From Podospora bellae-mahoneyi (Eukaryota > Ascomycota > Sordariomycetes > Sordariales > Podosporaceae), in the NCBI RefSeq assembly GCF_035222275.1, contig NW_026946359.1, positions 3,720,001 through 3,784,000 of the forward strand: 64,000 nt of DNA, given 5' to 3'. Shown piece by piece: positions 42,784-56,405 of the stretch. Made by a program: the position numbers and the translations under genes. The notes beneath the pieces are model-generated. The model saw only the letters and a list, made by a program, of their open reading frames with translations. It had not been told where the DNA came from and searched no databases. The stretch's first letter is position 1. Each line of letters opens with the position of its first letter.

Positions 42784-43437
42784 ACTTACATGATCAAGTC
42801 CAGCCGTTAGAACATCAGACTCCTTTTTGCCCGGTTGCTCAATCCTCGGGCGGTCCGCACACCCCACTCACACCTTTGAGGATGGTGGCTATTCTAGAAG
42901 AGTGACCCAAAAGCAAGCCCAGCGGCGGTTGTGAGAGGGCCGACGGAGAGCCCAAAGAAAGGCAATCGGGGTCCGGGGGAACAATAGGCCTCGGTGTACA
43001 GCACAGGGACCGTGAGTATAGAGGTAAAAGAACGGTGAGTCCCCCTGGCAGAGGAAAGGTTCGATGACCCACAGACACAGACGGTGTCGTCGGGCGGCGG
43101 CGGTGGAAGTAAAACTCTGGGCTAGAGGGACCGGTTGCACTCTGAAGACACTCCAAGTCGGCGCCAGTAGCTTTTACCGAGCAACGTTGCGGCGTTGTGG
43201 ATGGGGGAGCTCGGTGTCGTGCTTCAGCAAGGAGGTCTTGTGGTGTAGCGCCGAGGCCGGAGATAGTGGGAACCAGAGCCAGGATGAACTCGTTTGGTGT
43301 TTTTGCGGGGGACGGGAGATGTCGGTTTGGATGGAGGTGTGGCTGAGGAAATGATATACAAAATAGCTATAGAGAAGACCACTGCACTGCGCAAAACAGA
43401 AGAGTCTGTCTGTCTGGTCAGCAGCATTAGCATTAGT

Positions 43438-43472
<35 letters not shown>

Positions 43473-46400
43473 CGATGGCAACAGTGGGGACCCCAAGCAT
43501 AAAGTCGATGGTACCATCTGCGCCAGAAACAGCTGGACTCGAGTCCTCGAGTTATGAGCTGGGTCTCCAATCATGGGCGGACCAGGGGAATTAATTTTGC
43601 AGACAGGCGCGATACGCTGACGCTGGTTGCTGCTGCTGGAAGCTCTCATTCGGCTGCAAAAATGTCACCACGTTTTTTTTTTCGGTGGTGGTCTAGTCCC
43701 TGTAGGTCAGGTAACTCTGTAGATTGTCACAATTGTCCACCTCACACCGCAGACCGGCCAATGGCACCGTTGGTCTAGATGGACCAAAACCACCTAGCTT
43801 CCAGCTCCAGCTCCTTGTCGTGCCAGACGAGAAAGACCGTCACTGTTCAAGATGCCGAGTTGTCGCCAGAAAGACGACGGCGCCGGATGGTCGACTTCAC
43901 CGGGTCATACCGTCCATGCCGCTAGCCTCACCGCAATTGGGCGCATCCGATAGGCTACCACCCATGTTCCCCGTGGGCGGGCGTCCACTAGCCTACCATT
44001 GCCGTCTCAGTCTTCCCCACGCTTTTCTCTAGCTTTGTTCACGAACAACTTTTTCTCTTTCACTTCACCTACGGTGAGGGTATTATCAGAGGATGAGTGG
44101 TGGCAGCAGCCTGTGCAACCTGGTGCCGACTCCTTCCCTATCTGTACGAGACACTTCGGCATGTCCAGATCTGTCAATCCCACATACAGCCTACCGATCC
44201 CTATCTCCCTTGGCATTGGACGCTTCCCTTCTTGCATCACATTCCCGCCTCACATTCTCATCCATCGTGGCCCCTTCTCGACGTCGGTAGGTCCAAAATT
44301 CACATGGTTTTTCCACCCTATCATATCCTCCTCGGGGCCTGTCTCTTTCCAGCCGGCCACTACCTTTCCCCACGCTTCCTCACTGGTGCGGCTTCATCTC
44401 TGCCCTCATGCATTGATACCTGTGATACCAAACCTCCCTTGGGCCTAGCCAATCACGGCCAATGTCCCCTTTGGGCTTTGTTATTGCTTCTACTCCTGTC
44501 ATCCATTCACTTTCGGCCTTTTTGATATCTTGCTGACACACCTCTCTTGGAAGCAAAAAAAAAAAAAAAATAATATAGAATAAAACAAAGCCAAAAGTGC
44601 GGCCCGCTAAAGTCTGAATCGTGCCGCTGTTGCATTCTCACTCCGCAGTTAAGTGTGCCCGCAGCCTCACCTTGCATCTGCCCTCCTCCTACGGGCCAAC
44701 GCTTCCCACGACGGTCAACCCGATGATTATTGGCCCACCGCCCGCGAGCTTTGCCTTTGCTTCTATGGCGCCAAGGTGTGTGTGGCTCGTAAGCTTTTGG
44801 GGTGTGTCAGTCCCTATCTGGCAAGCACTTGTTCGTCCACGGTGGCGACAAGAGGGGGGACAGAAAGACAAAGACACTGACTTGACTCCCTAGTCTGTCC
44901 AATCTTGTAAGGTTATCCCGAAAATGTGTGTGTTTACAAATCGTTACAGCATGACGACAAGCAGTCCACAGCAGGCCGTGGTGAGGTATTTTGTCTCTGG
45001 ACCGAGAATGTTCAGAGCCATTGCTCTGCCGAAACAAGACGGCCGCAATTGCACGACAGGGTCGTCAGGATCCAATCACGCGTGGTGGTCGCAATCTGCC
45101 CGAAAACATGTGTCTCCAACGTTTGCGGGGAGAGGGGGAGGGGGGAGAGAATAACACTACACCTTGAACCCACACAGAAGTTTTCGGCTGGCATTCGGCA
45201 GAATAGGGGATCTTCATCAAGCAGTTGGGGGGGGGGGGCTTATCGTTGCAGCCGATACGAGCCTTCGGGGTGAGTACGGAGCTTTTATCGGTCGTGCCAT
45301 CCGCTGCCGGTTTTCTCGTCGTCAACTCGCTCTCGACGGAACAGACGGGCCATCAGGTCTTAACAATGATTCGATACACCGTAGGTGTGGATGGATGGAA
45401 TCGGGACCCAACTCGACCACAAACCCGGCCAAGAACTGCACTTCTCAATGGCTGCCCGCTGCCGGCCCTTGCCCTGTCAGTCTGTCTAGTTCGAGTGCCA
45501 GTTCGTGGTCCCGGTGTGCATGTGCGTGTGCTTGACAGAAACACGGGGTGTGCGGCGACTGTGGTGTATGGCGAGCACCCCGTTCTGAAGCTATGGTGTG
45601 GCCAGCTTGAGACGGGGTTGGTCAGCAAGTCGGTTAGGTAGGATGTTGCTCTGACTGCAGCTGTCTTTCTGTGAGCATGTTTATCGCCAGTGTAAGTGGT
45701 TTCCTATCCACCTTGCCGTCGATGGGGGGGTACCTATGCAGGACGCTTGCATTCGAGGCGAGCAGTAAGCGCCAGAGGTTCGTTAAGAAGAAGCGCAATG
45801 ATTGCATGTTTGCCCTTTCCAACTGTTGGGTTGGTTGGCGTGTGGCTTTGATCTATTTTTTGAGGCTCTTTCCTCGACGGGAAAGTTCTCTGACGGCTTC
45901 TTACTGAGCCCTCGGCAGCTTTGATGCCGGTTCGAAACTAGAAGCACTAGGGCCATTATTCTTCAAGCTCCTATCAAATCAGAGAGGGGTACAGCAATCT
46001 GTAAGAGCCCTGCCGCTCTGGCAAGACAAGATCCTTCACACAAAGAGACCAATAACAGTCATATCAAACACCCAGCCTCTTACGTAGTACTTACATGGTG
46101 ATTGGAATCCATCTCAAGCCTTGATCATGACTCAGTACAAAGCTACTGAGTAGTGGCATTCCAAGTCAAAACTCGGTGGCCTATCCAAAGTTGAGAGGTC
46201 CACGACGATGATATCCACCATCAACAACACTACATACGCCGGAACCACTCAGCAAAGCGCCCAATGACTGGGCCGAAGTGGGTTGTTTTTAAGGGCTCTC
46301 GCATTACAAAAAGTGCTTGTACTCAAGCACAGAGGTGGAAGCTCTCATAGGTAGATATCCATTTCTGATGCCTTTTTTTAGCCAACAACAGCATCATCAA

Positions 46401-46498
46401 ACGCCATCACAGGTAGGCTGGCAAGGATCAGGTACAAACACATTTCGTTCCCACTAAATAAAAATACACAAAACCAAGCTACCTATTCAAGCACGTCA
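42784..46498. other. Large intergenic region (3.7 kb)
   Basis: No gene is supported. Open frames up to about 150 codons (for example 43999-44448) have no motif, start context or spliceable continuation that I can defend. The part from 42784 to 43200 should be leader and promoter of the caspase-like gene. It contains a CAG repeat at 43438-43467, an A-run near 44556 and a G-run near 45230. The size leaves room for an unrecognised RNA gene or a long leader. Confidence 0.45.
43438..43467. repeat. (AGC)10 microsatellite
   Basis: Ten AGC units lie about 0.65 kb upstream of the caspase-like gene start. It is the same motif type as the poly-Q tract inside that gene, but it is not in a recognised coding frame. 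Confidence 0.88.
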
Positions 46499-49400
46499 TC
46501 ACGTAACCCCATTTCCATTCCCATTCCCATTATTCCCCCCAAACACCTCACCATTACTCCTCCTATTATGCACCCCATTCCCCAAATCCACCACCACCTC
46601 CAACCCCCATTCACCCCCCCTATCCATAAACCGTCCCTTCACTCCCTTTAGTCCCCTCCTCCCCCGGTTTCTTACACCCCCGGTCGCCTCCTCCCCGCCG
46701 GTCTCCTTATCAGCCGCCGCCGTTATCCCCTCCCTCTCATCCTCCATGTAATCCTCCAACCGAGCCTTATCTGTCGACGAGACAGTCACCAAGCCAGCTA
46801 GTTGATCCCCTTTCAGGACGGGAACATCCCAGACGGCGGTCTGGATCATGATCCCTAGCAAAAAGATGACTGTGGCTGAGACTTGGATGATCAAAAAGGA
46901 GAGGTAGGGCCAGTGGATTGATATGACTCTGTCACCTGTGCCTCCTGGCGTGGTTGCTGTTCCTGAGGCCAAGATGACGCGGCCGCCGGCGTTGGGAGAG
47001 GCTCGGAGGCTATTGATCTCAAAGTTAGCTTCTGTCACGTTACAAAGGGTCGCAAAACAAGCCCGCTCATTTGTCAAAAGGGTTTCTTTGGACAAGGTGG
47101 GAGGAGTGACAGAAGAAGAAATAAAATAAAAATTTAAAAAAAAACAAATAGATAATATAAAAAAAAGGCGGGGGGAGGGGGGGAGGAAGGAGGATGAAAC
47201 ATACGCATTGGTTAGCCCAAGGGCGATATTACTCGTGATATTACCCACCACTTCCCTCGCATCATCATTTCCCACAACAGAAGTGACTTCCCCTAGCACC
47301 CTCCCCGATGAACCTATCTGCCCTGGAGAGTTGGTGGAGTAATTCCCGTTGAACAAACCTAAAAGGTAACGATGAAGATAGCTTGCGTGCTCCCGGTTGA
47401 CAGTATACTCCCCCTGCCTCTTCCCAACAACAACCCTTGACGTGCTGCTACTGCTCAAGGCAGAAGAGTGCACCACCTTTGTCTTTGCTACCCCTTCAGA
47501 CACCTCCACACGGTAGGTATTCACGCAGAAATAGAACAAGATCTCCAAGGCGGAGGTTGACTCGTCTGAGGTGGTGTAAATTAAAAAGAAATTGGCGATG
47601 CCAGAGGTGGTTTTCCCTGTGTCGTCGCCTGTGGTGAAGCCTAATGTGTTGCGAACAGGGAGGAAGGATGTATTAATGGCAGAGGTGATATTGAGGTTGC
47701 CGGTGGTGAGGAGGATGCCATTTGGGAGTGTGGCTCGGGGGGAGACGAGGGTGGGAGGGGCGACGTTGAGTCGTGGGGTTATATCTGCTGTTGAGGAGCA
47801 GATTGCCAAGGAAGAAAAGTCGGGGAAGGTGCACGAGCCGGTCGAGCATGTTGGTGAGAGGTGAGCAATGGGTGAGGAGGGTGGTTGGAACAGAGAGCTG
47901 TGGAGGGAGGTTATCTCGGCGGGTGAGAGGGCTACATCCTGTTAGCTGATAGGAAACATAAAGGGGCAAGGAGCGTACCATTGTAAGGCTCAGGATGGGT
48001 GTAAGCCTCGCTCCTCGGCACCGTTGCCGTCGCCCCTACCGCAATCCCACTACCGCCATCACTCAGAGGATACGTAATCGCCGCCTGGGTCAACGGCGAC
48101 AGCAGAAAAGCTGTTGTTAGCAAAGCTGCAGCTGACATCCCCAGTGCCCTCCCCTTTCTCTTCAACATCAACTTGATGCCCCCTATTGGTGTCCTTTTGG
48201 CATCTTCAAACACCCCATAATCTCTGATATCCTTCTCTCCTCTTGCAAACGAGTTCCATTTTAACTGCGACAATCCCTCTCCCAATGGCACCACCAGCGC
48301 AGCTTGTGCTATCGCCACCAAGAACCCAACGAGGGTGTTCAAAGATATCGCCATTGGCCATTCAGACAAAGACTGCCCTTCGTGGATCTTGAAAACTGCT
48401 ATTGTGAGAGCAAGACAGACAAGGCTGATGAAGCAACATGTCAGCTCCACAATCCAGCAGCCCAAATACCCGAAACATCCCTGACTACCATAGCCAGTTC
48501 CATGCTGTTGCTTCTTGCGTCTCCTCTGACGATCCCAGGACCTTTGAGCTTTCAAATATTTCTTATTTATTGGTGGGACATCCGGGATGGCATCCTGCCT
48601 AGGAATCTGCCCATCAATCTGGGATTCATCCTTTGGTTCCGTTCCCGGACCCGGGTTGAAATAATCGAGATCTTCATAATGCATAAAAGGCCCAGAGTTC
48701 GCATGGTTGCCCCGACCTGAAGACAATCGAGTCAGATTACTGGGACGGCTCTCTCTCTGCTGACTTTGCCTCAACCTTTCAGGAACCATATTTTGACTCG
48801 TTGTCGAACGAGAGTGATGCCGAAGGTTAGGAGTGCTATTAGTCTGCGTGGTAGATCTCCACGCCGAAGGTGGCACAGGCGTGATTTCTTCTTCTCTTGG
48901 AGGCTGCCGCTCGCTCGGAGGAGGCGTGATATTCAGCCATGAAGCCGTAACCGGAGGCCCAGACGTCGATAATGTCGGTTCTGGAGCTGGCCCATAAGAA
49001 GTCCGAATGGGACCCTTACCCGGCTGCGCCGCCCGCGCCCTCGCTTCGTTCAACTCTCGCAAGTCCCGGCTCCCTCGCCAATATTGAGAAGGTGGGAATG
49101 GCACATCCACAGGATGCGATCGAAGCGGTTGTGGAGGTGATGGTTGCGGCACAGGCGGGAGGTCCTTGTTCTGGGTAGCATAGGCGAGCCAGATTGGCGG
49201 ATAGCTTTCTGTGCGTGGGACATCGGGTCGCTGTGGCACTGGAAGCTGCTGCTGCTGCTGTGACTGTTGTCTCGGCCAAGAGGAAGCTGAGAGGGATTCG
49301 TTGTACTGTTGTTGTTGTTGTTGTTGCGCCTGATGCTGCTGCTGCTGTTGCTGGAAGGACCCCGCATTGCCAGCTGCTTGCCAACCCGACTGTGCCGCAG

Positions 49401-49902
49401 CTTGGTGGTGTTGATGATGGGGAGGCGAAGAAAGACCCAAAGCTGTGCCTCCTCCACTGCCGTATACGTAGTATTGCTGCAGCTGTTCCTGATCGATGTC
49501 GTCGCTATCCCCTTGCTGGACAATATCTTCTTCCTGGTCCTCATGGATGGAACTGGCTGGGGACACAGTATGTCGCCCCCCACTGCTCACGGTCCCCACG
49601 CGCTGTGGTGATAATGGCGTTTGTGATGAAGACGCATTGGTCGGTTTCCTTGCTGGTCGAGTCTCCAAAGGCGAAACTTGTTCCTCGAGAGCTGGTCTCG
49701 GGCGCGTAGTGGCAGTATTGGTAGCCACAGTCACTGGTTGTCTACGCGTAGTCGTTGACGATGCTGATGGTACCGATATCATCTGTGGCCGTGAAGAAGG
49801 CGCTGTCGATGTCACCGGGGGATAATACGGCTCCGAAAAGACATAACCCTCTTCATCCTCGAGGTAGTATCGGTCATCGTGACACGGAGGACCTGGGGGC
49901 AT
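46499..49902 (-). CDS. DUF3176-family fungal membrane protein
   Basis: Three exons, 49902-47979, 47931-47205 and 47009-46499, give 1053 residues. Introns are 47 and 195 bp. The N-terminal 460 residues are disordered and rich in Gln, Ser and Pro, with poly-Q runs. The DUF3176 region follows: a first membrane helix (CCFISLVCLALTIAVF), WPMAISLNTLVGFLVAIAQAALVVPL, then EGLSQLKW and RDYGVFEDAKRTPIGGIKL, and another helix (ALGMSAAALLTTAFLLSPL). A long extracellular-type part with many Asn-X-Ser/Thr sites comes next, then a C-terminal helix (LSFLIIQVSATVIFLLGIMI) and a charged Gly/Arg tail. This layout is typical of the family. Its biochemical role is unknown. The second intron is A/T-rich and unusually long for this window. 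Confidence 0.88.
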
Positions 49903-50389
49903 ATCGGGCAGCGCCTATCGTTGTCGTCGTGGATTTATCGAGAAGAAACATTTCCCGTCTTAACGAAATCCTCTCATTCCAATATATCCAACCTCAATTC
50001 CTTCCCATCGATCCAACAAACACGAAGCTGAGTGAGCGGATTTTCGTTCCTTTGCCGGTCTATCTTACCATCCGTCTCACACAGCCGACGGAGAGTGTAG
50101 GCACCGCAGAATCAGACGTGACAACAATTCGTCCCTCCTCCCTCTTGCCAAGTGCCAATTGAACCAAGAGGTGGAGAAAACAAAAAACAGCGACGGGGAA
50201 GTTTGAAGAGCAAAAAGGAAAATCAAATCGAATGATGAAATGTTTGGTTTAGCCAAACAACCACTCTTACCTACCCACCCCTCTCTCCTCATGTCTGAGG
50301 TAAGCTCAGCTTGGTTTAGTACATGGGGGAGGGGTGATGATGCACGATCCGTACCTGTCCATTTCTTACATACATAGACGATCCCGGCT

Positions 50390-50408
50390 ACACACACACA
50401 CACACACA
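50390..50408. repeat. (AC)n microsatellite
   Basis: About nine AC units lie upstream of the DUF3176 gene. Confidence 0.85.
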
Positions 50409-51349
50409 GAACACAAGGCCCAACAAACACACCCATTAACAAACCCACCACCCTCACAAACAGACTTTTTGATGCGTGCCTTGATTTTTCAACGTTTTAT
50501 TGCCAAAGCCACCTGCACTCTCATCCGGCTTAGTTTCACTGGTGATATCTGTACCTTTTCTGCGCAATGTCGTCAATCAATCCCCCATCCCGTCTCCGTC
50601 CATCACCAAATACACCCAACTCACCAATGTCTCTACCCTCAGCCGTTTGATGACTGAACCGGGCTTTTCGTTTTATTATCCACCCTCGTTGATTGCTCGC
50701 AGCAACAAGCAGGCCGAGGCCAGGGCCGTTGAGAATTTCAGGCCGGGTAGCTGCTGTTGCTGCTTGCCTCTTCCCCAGCCTCTTCCCTCCCAATCGAGGC
50801 ATAAGATGTGATACAATCCTTGGCATGACCTCGATCTCCAGAATCCGACTATTTCTATATGTCCACGAAGATCAACAAACTTGCTGGAAAGATGAAATAA
50901 TTTGATCTATATGATAGAATCGACTAATACACCCGGTTAATAGAGCAGAAAAAAAAGGGTCCAGTCCACTCAATTGTTGTTGTACTATGGACTTTTATGG
51001 TGGAGCCAAACCCACCACAGGACCACCCCCCCCGAGCCGGGACAAATAACATCCCAGAGAAAGCTGCTGCCTGAAGATTCATAAAACCTCACGTTCAAAA
51101 CACTTGCACAAATCCCTATTCATGAAACAGTGTTTTTACCATCATTCCAACCCTTATGAAGCCGAAAAATGAGAAGCATTATGGTGTTTGTGAACCAAGA
51201 TCGCTAGAAACCTCAGAGAACCCCAAAATAAGACGAACAATTGCTGCGCCGCCGCGCGGTAGTCTCGGCACAGGTGGTCAGCTCGACACAGAAATGCAAA
51301 AATCCCGAGCTGCCACGGCCGCTCGATAAGATGCTGAGCTCCAATATAC

Positions 51350-51405
51350 TCAAGCCCTCAAGCCCTCAAACCCTCAGGCCCTCAGGCCCTCAGGTCCTCA
51401 AGTCC
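51350..51405. repeat. 8-bp minisatellite (TCARGCCC), seven units
   Basis: Seven consecutive octamers read TCAAGCCC twice, TCAAACCC, TCAGGCCC twice, TCAGGTCC and TCAAGTCC. All differences are transitions, which suggests point mutation after expansion. An eighth partial unit (TCGAG) follows. Confidence 0.88.
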
Positions 51406-52419
51406 TCGAGAGAGAAGGGTGTCACGACCAGTCCCGGCCCGGTTACACTGCATTTTGATCCCCTCTTTTCCCTCCTTCTCCGCAACTCCCCAGAGTGCCT
51501 TCCATCCCACTTCCCCACTTCCTCAATCCTGAAACTTGTGGCTTTGGCGAGCTGAGATGCAAAGAATTCATGTTCAATGCTGCAATCTACTTAAGCAACT
51601 GTTTTAATTGTTAAGAAAGTGAAGTATGGCACCGAGCAAAGTCGCCGAACGGAAGCCGATGATGGGTGGACCCACCCGGTGCCGACCCGGCCCGGCCCGG
51701 CGAACAGGTGGATCTACGTCGGACGCCGAGCTAACCGGGGTCGAGGCCGGCCCAAAGAAAAACTGACAGTCTGCCTTGTCAAAAGTATACAATCCCGATC
51801 CTGTATTTTTGGTTCCAAACCGAGAACAACAAATTCCAGATTATAGAAACCTGGGACCAAAGCACCGGTAACATCACCCCCAAGGGCACCTTCTACCCGG
51901 CGGCACAGGCCCAATCCATCACATCCAATATCACTCAGTCAAAAGGCAAATACCGGTAGACTTCTCTACTGTCCTAAATCATAACACTTATACATCCACC
52001 ACCTCCCACCCAATACCCATCGCGCGCACGCTTCGCTCATGTTATACCCCCCTTGATGATGCCCCTTAAATTATGCCACACCCAACAACCAAGCAGCTTT
52101 TTGACCCTCTCAACATGTCCAATAAATAAAAGCCCGTACAAAACAACTATATAAACCGCTGAACTCATCCCTCCAAAAAGAAAAAAAAAAAACCTCCCTA
52201 AACGCCCTATCCCATGTGACCCCCCAGGAAACAAAACATACCAATCCAACTCCCTAGCCATGTAATCCCTGGGGTAATTCCTTATATAATAACAAGACAG
52301 AAAAATACACACCACTACTAATCCCGATACGCAGTGAATGAACCCCCAGACGTAGATTCCATATGCGTCACGCTCGATGCCTCCGACCCTGATGATACGC
52401 TCCGTCTGAACAGCCAGTC

Positions 52420-54222
52420 CTAATGGCGATGTTCATGGCCGTGACCATGGCTGTGATCGTGATCCGAGTGTGAGTGAGAATGGCTGCTTTCTGGCCGTGA
52501 TCCAGCTGCAGAAGTGTTGCAGCACCCCTTCCCAACACAGTCATCAACACAGTCCAGGAGGCACGCATCCTCTTCCTCTAGCTCTCCACACCTTGGCGCC
52601 GCGATAACTGTTGAGCCATCCAACCCCATATTCACCACCGATTCGTGGTCATGCCCCTCATCTAAACAGAACTCTGGTTGGATCGTAGCGCTGTGAATAC
52701 CGTAGGCGTGCAAGCATTTCCTAGCCATCCTAGCCACCTCCATGTATCTCGCGCCACCAGCCTCGGAGAGAGGGAAGGCGACCTTGATATGCATCGAGGC
52801 CACGATCTTGGTATCAGAGAGCTGCCAGATATGGACGTGGTGGCAGCTGACAACCCCGGGAAGACACTGGATATCCTCCTTGACTTCTTGCAGGTCGATG
52901 TTTTCTGGCGTGGCCTGAAGAAGAACCTTGGATGTCGCCTTGGTGAGAGGAATGGCCGATTTGAGAATGATGAGCGTGATGAATAGAGAAACCGCTGGAT
53001 CAGCGTATCTCTTGCCGCTCCAGTCTGTCAACCAAATGATGAGCGCGGTCGCAATGACACCCACATTTCCAAGCGCATCTCCCAGTACGTGAAGAACCAT
53101 GGCGTCCATTCCCATATCGGCGTGACTGTGGCCGTGCTTCTTTCCAGGCTTCCTTGGCTTGTTGTGATTATGCGAAATGTGAACGACCGAGTTGCGCCTA
53201 GATCGTTTCCCATGAGTATGCGCAGGTTCCGCCTCTTCCGGAATCACAGCATCTCCGCTCTGCTCAAGCAATGGCTGCTCCTCCTGAGCAGGCCCGTCAA
53301 GGAGCGCACTTTCATCCTCAGTATTACTGTCGCTGCTGGATTCATCATCGACCGGGGGTTTGGTAGCGGCGATGATCTCCTGTCGGAAACTGGCGGGGTG
53401 GATGCTGATATCGTCTATACTCAAACGACCGTGCTGCCGGGCAGCCTGAAGACGTTTCTTGTGCCCGGAACGAGAACCTTGGCGAGAATGGCTATCAGTT
53501 GAAAATCGAATGTTTCCACCCGGAGATTCAGGGATCAAAGCAGGAGGCTGCTCGTTGGTGGGCGATGCCAGGTCCCGGTAGCCGGCGCGTCCCTCCTCTG
53601 CCGTGCTAACATCTGCCTCGTGTGTATGCGAGTGTCCGTCGCCATGATCGTGGGCGTGGTCATGGTCGTGATCCCCAGGCCCATGCGAATGTCCGTGTCC
53701 ACCAAGAACGACAAAGCCAACCAAGTTTGACGCCAATCCCATGCAGCCCACAACAAGGATGAGTTGAGGGTTTTCGATATCAGGTGGATCAACGAGTCGT
53801 GAAATGGCTTCGAGTACGATAGAAACGCAAAGAGCGATGAGGAAGACAGCGTTGAAGAACGCACCCAGAATTTCGGCACGAACCCACTACAGGTCAAGTC
53901 AGTCAGTTACACAGATTTCCAGAGCGGGCATGATGGCGCTGGGCGAGGCGGAACTCACTCCGTATGAGAATCTGTTGGTGGTTGCCTTTGCCGCTACAGA
54001 GACGGCCCATAAACCGACAAGCAGTGAAATGATATCGTTTAACTAGCAGATGGTTAGCAACGAGGGAAATAAGCCGGATGACGAGGCAATAGGTACCATA
54101 TGAAAGGCATCCGCCATCAGCGCCAGTGACCCAACCATGAAGCCGACAGTGAGCTCCAGGACGAAGAACATGACGTCGATGACGAGCATCACCTTGATGC
54201 GCGTCGATTTCGACCACCCCAT
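52420..54222 (-). CDS. ZRC1: Vacuolar-type zinc/cobalt transporter of the cation diffusion facilitator family
   Basis: CDF transporters of the Zrc1/Cot1 type move Zn2+ (and Co2+) into the vacuole in exchange for protons. Exons 54222-54097, 54042-53959 and 53886-52420 give 558 residues; introns are 54 and 72 bp. Six membrane helices are expected. The metal site of helix 2 is HMLND (His-x-x-x-Asp), rebuilt across the first intron, and that of helix 5 is HVLGD. Two histidine-rich loops are present: residues about 133-165 (HGHSH, DHDHDHAHDHGDG) and a KKHGHSHAD segment before helix 5. The C-terminus is again His-rich (SHSHSHSDHDHSHGHGHEH) after a CCN-containing segment with several cysteines. The long Ser/Glu-rich loop between helices 4 and 5 is common in fungal members. 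Confidence 0.95.
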
Positions 54223-56405
54223 CTTGAATGTCGTTCCGAAAGAATTCCTCCAAAAATTGAGTCGAGGTTGGTGATGTGTTTCGCGCTCGATGTGTTATGC
54301 CAACGACAGTGGGATGAAAAGAGAAAAACAACAAAAAGATGGGATGTGTTTTGCGATGGCGCAGGTCAGACCGAGACGTCTGGTCTTTGCGTGATCAGAC
54401 TGGGCGAGAATTCGCCGCCCCTCGTTGTTGACTAAAAAGGTGTGAGATGGCTAGCGTGCCCAGCGGTCGGGTCCAGGAATAAAAAACGTTGGCCGGGGGT
54501 TGCGATTATCTTTCAGACCCCTGTCCCGTCCTGCCGGTGACCTTCCTCAAAGAGATGCTTCAGCTGAAAGTTCAGATCAGTATCCGTAGCCCCATCGCAT
54601 TCGCGCGTTCAATAGTTTGGTGACACTCTTGTAGAAATACACACAAGATAGATGGCATTGATCTGATCGCAAGGAACGGCATCTTGTTGCGCTCCCTCGC
54701 TGAGGTGTGCTGGCTCGTGGCAGTGAAAGGAAGCCGGCCCTGGTGACATCAATCAGGCGCCCCGCTTGCCCTGGAATGCCCCGCTTTTTTGAATCGCCAC
54801 AGCAATCGAGAGAAAGCCGTCGGAGTTCACATTCGGCAGAGACTCGTTCCAGCAAGTTGACTGTTTGTGGCAGACAGTCCCGTGTTTGAGGATATTAGCT
54901 ACCGAATCTATTTTCTTTCTGGAATCCAACCTTATTCTGAATAAACTTTGTCCTGCCAGGAACAAGCACCGTTGGCGAACTCTAAACTTATGTGTAACGT
55001 CCCTGAATCCATCCACCGGTACACTTGGACCCTCACCAAAACCGTTGAACCAGAACAGGCCTGTTGACTCAGCTAACCTGGTGATGCATTTACCTACGCG
55101 CCAGCGAGCTCACTTATCAGCAAGGAATGGCCAGACGTGGTGATATCAAACTACCGATACAACACCAACCCAAGACTTTCGGCGCGGGGGCTAGTACCCT
55201 TTTGAGCAGGTGGCTACGCGAAGATCAACTACACTATCCTCAACTCAACCATACGCATGAACATTCGTGGACAACTACCTGCCTGTAACGTCAGGTCCTA
55301 TGCCGTGGAAAAGTCAAAACTACCGCTTTATAGGGCAACAAGTCATGCGAACTCTTGCGGGCCGCATGATCTAGAAGCTCTCAGGTTACACCACATTCAG
55401 GTGTCGAAGCTATCATATTCAGTATCCAGGAACACATACATGACAAAGGACGGTGCTTCAAACACTGAACATCGCTTGACCTTAGATCATGTCATCGACA
55501 ACGTTATACCCAAGTATTGCTCCTAGACTCGGGGCATGGAAGGTCGACCAATGAGTGGTACTTGGAAATGGGTGATCCAACAGACTCGTTCCCACCCACA
55601 CAAGGTACACCAATTACGCAGTATTTATATAGGGATTTGTAACATTTTTGCAAGATTTCTCATTAAATATGCGGTTCCTACTTTCCCACAACATACCGAA
55701 CACCAACGACATGGATCCAGCCCCTACTTAAGCCTGGCTTTTCAACCACATCCCCAAGAATGCGTATGCCGCGACCATCACAATATCTACGAGTTTAACA
55801 GAAAAACACTTTCAAAAAAAGAGACATAGGATATTCGGAGTCAAAAGTTGAAGAAAACAAAACATACAACACCGAGGATTCCCCAGTGGTCACCCACCTG
55901 AGTACTGATTCGGCGTTCAGCTGTTTGACGAGGGCAGAGCGGACGGGATGCCGTATTTTCAACTGACTATGGTCGTATGTAACAGTTCTGTACCAAAATC
56001 TAGTTTATATCCTAATGGGTGAGATATTGCCCATTTGTGGGTTCCATGTAAGACACCAACATGAGCGCGCCCAACCCTATACCTAGCCCAACATAACAGC
56101 AGCGACAAACAAGATAGTCGAAACCCACGCAACTGGTAAAATGAGCGAGTCTTTGTCAGATCTCATATAAGATTGACTAGAGATGATTCAAGGTGAATGA
56201 ATTTTGGGTCCATGGTTTGGGATCCAATAGGATTAGGCTGCCATTTGTCACGCAAGTCTCACAGGGTCAAGTGTCAGCACTGAAAAGAGATTAACTTAAG
56301 TAAGCACACGATCCTTGTGCAAAGCTGACAGTCCATCTCTCTTGCACTGTACAGTTGAGACCAGACTTACAACTTGCTTCATAGATATATCCTAATAATC
56401 ATATC
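54223..56405. other. Intergenic region (2.2 kb) containing a 5S gene
   Basis: Apart from the 5S gene at 55862-55980, no gene is supported. Sequence between 54900 and 56400 is less GC-rich than the neighbouring genes. Short frames carry no recognisable motif. Confidence 0.5.
55862..55980 (-). rRNA. 5S ribosomal RNA, copy 3
   Basis: This is a 119-base 5S gene on the minus strand with the same ends (ACATACGACC to GTTGTATGT) and intact box C. It begins at 55980. An ATATAAA element sits about 24-30 bases upstream (plus-strand 56004-56010), matching the TATA position of copy 1. It is followed on its own strand by TTTTG and further T-rich sequence. Its central region equals copy 1 (CCCTCGTC, GAACGCC), while other bases match copy 2. 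Confidence 0.93.

Larger units (their letters stand above)
49903..52419. other. Intergenic region (2.5 kb) with simple repeats
   Basis: No gene is supported. The region contains the leader of the DUF3176 gene, an AC repeat at 50390-50408, an 8-bp minisatellite at 51350-51405 and the probable 3' flank of the zinc transporter (52030-52419). Open frames are around 100 codons or less and without motifs. Confidence 0.5.

Noticed and set aside
43999-44448. 149-codon frame in the large gap
   Set aside because: Overlapping frames of similar length exist in other phases, there are no motifs, and it is rich in Pro/Ser/His as expected from random C-rich sequence.
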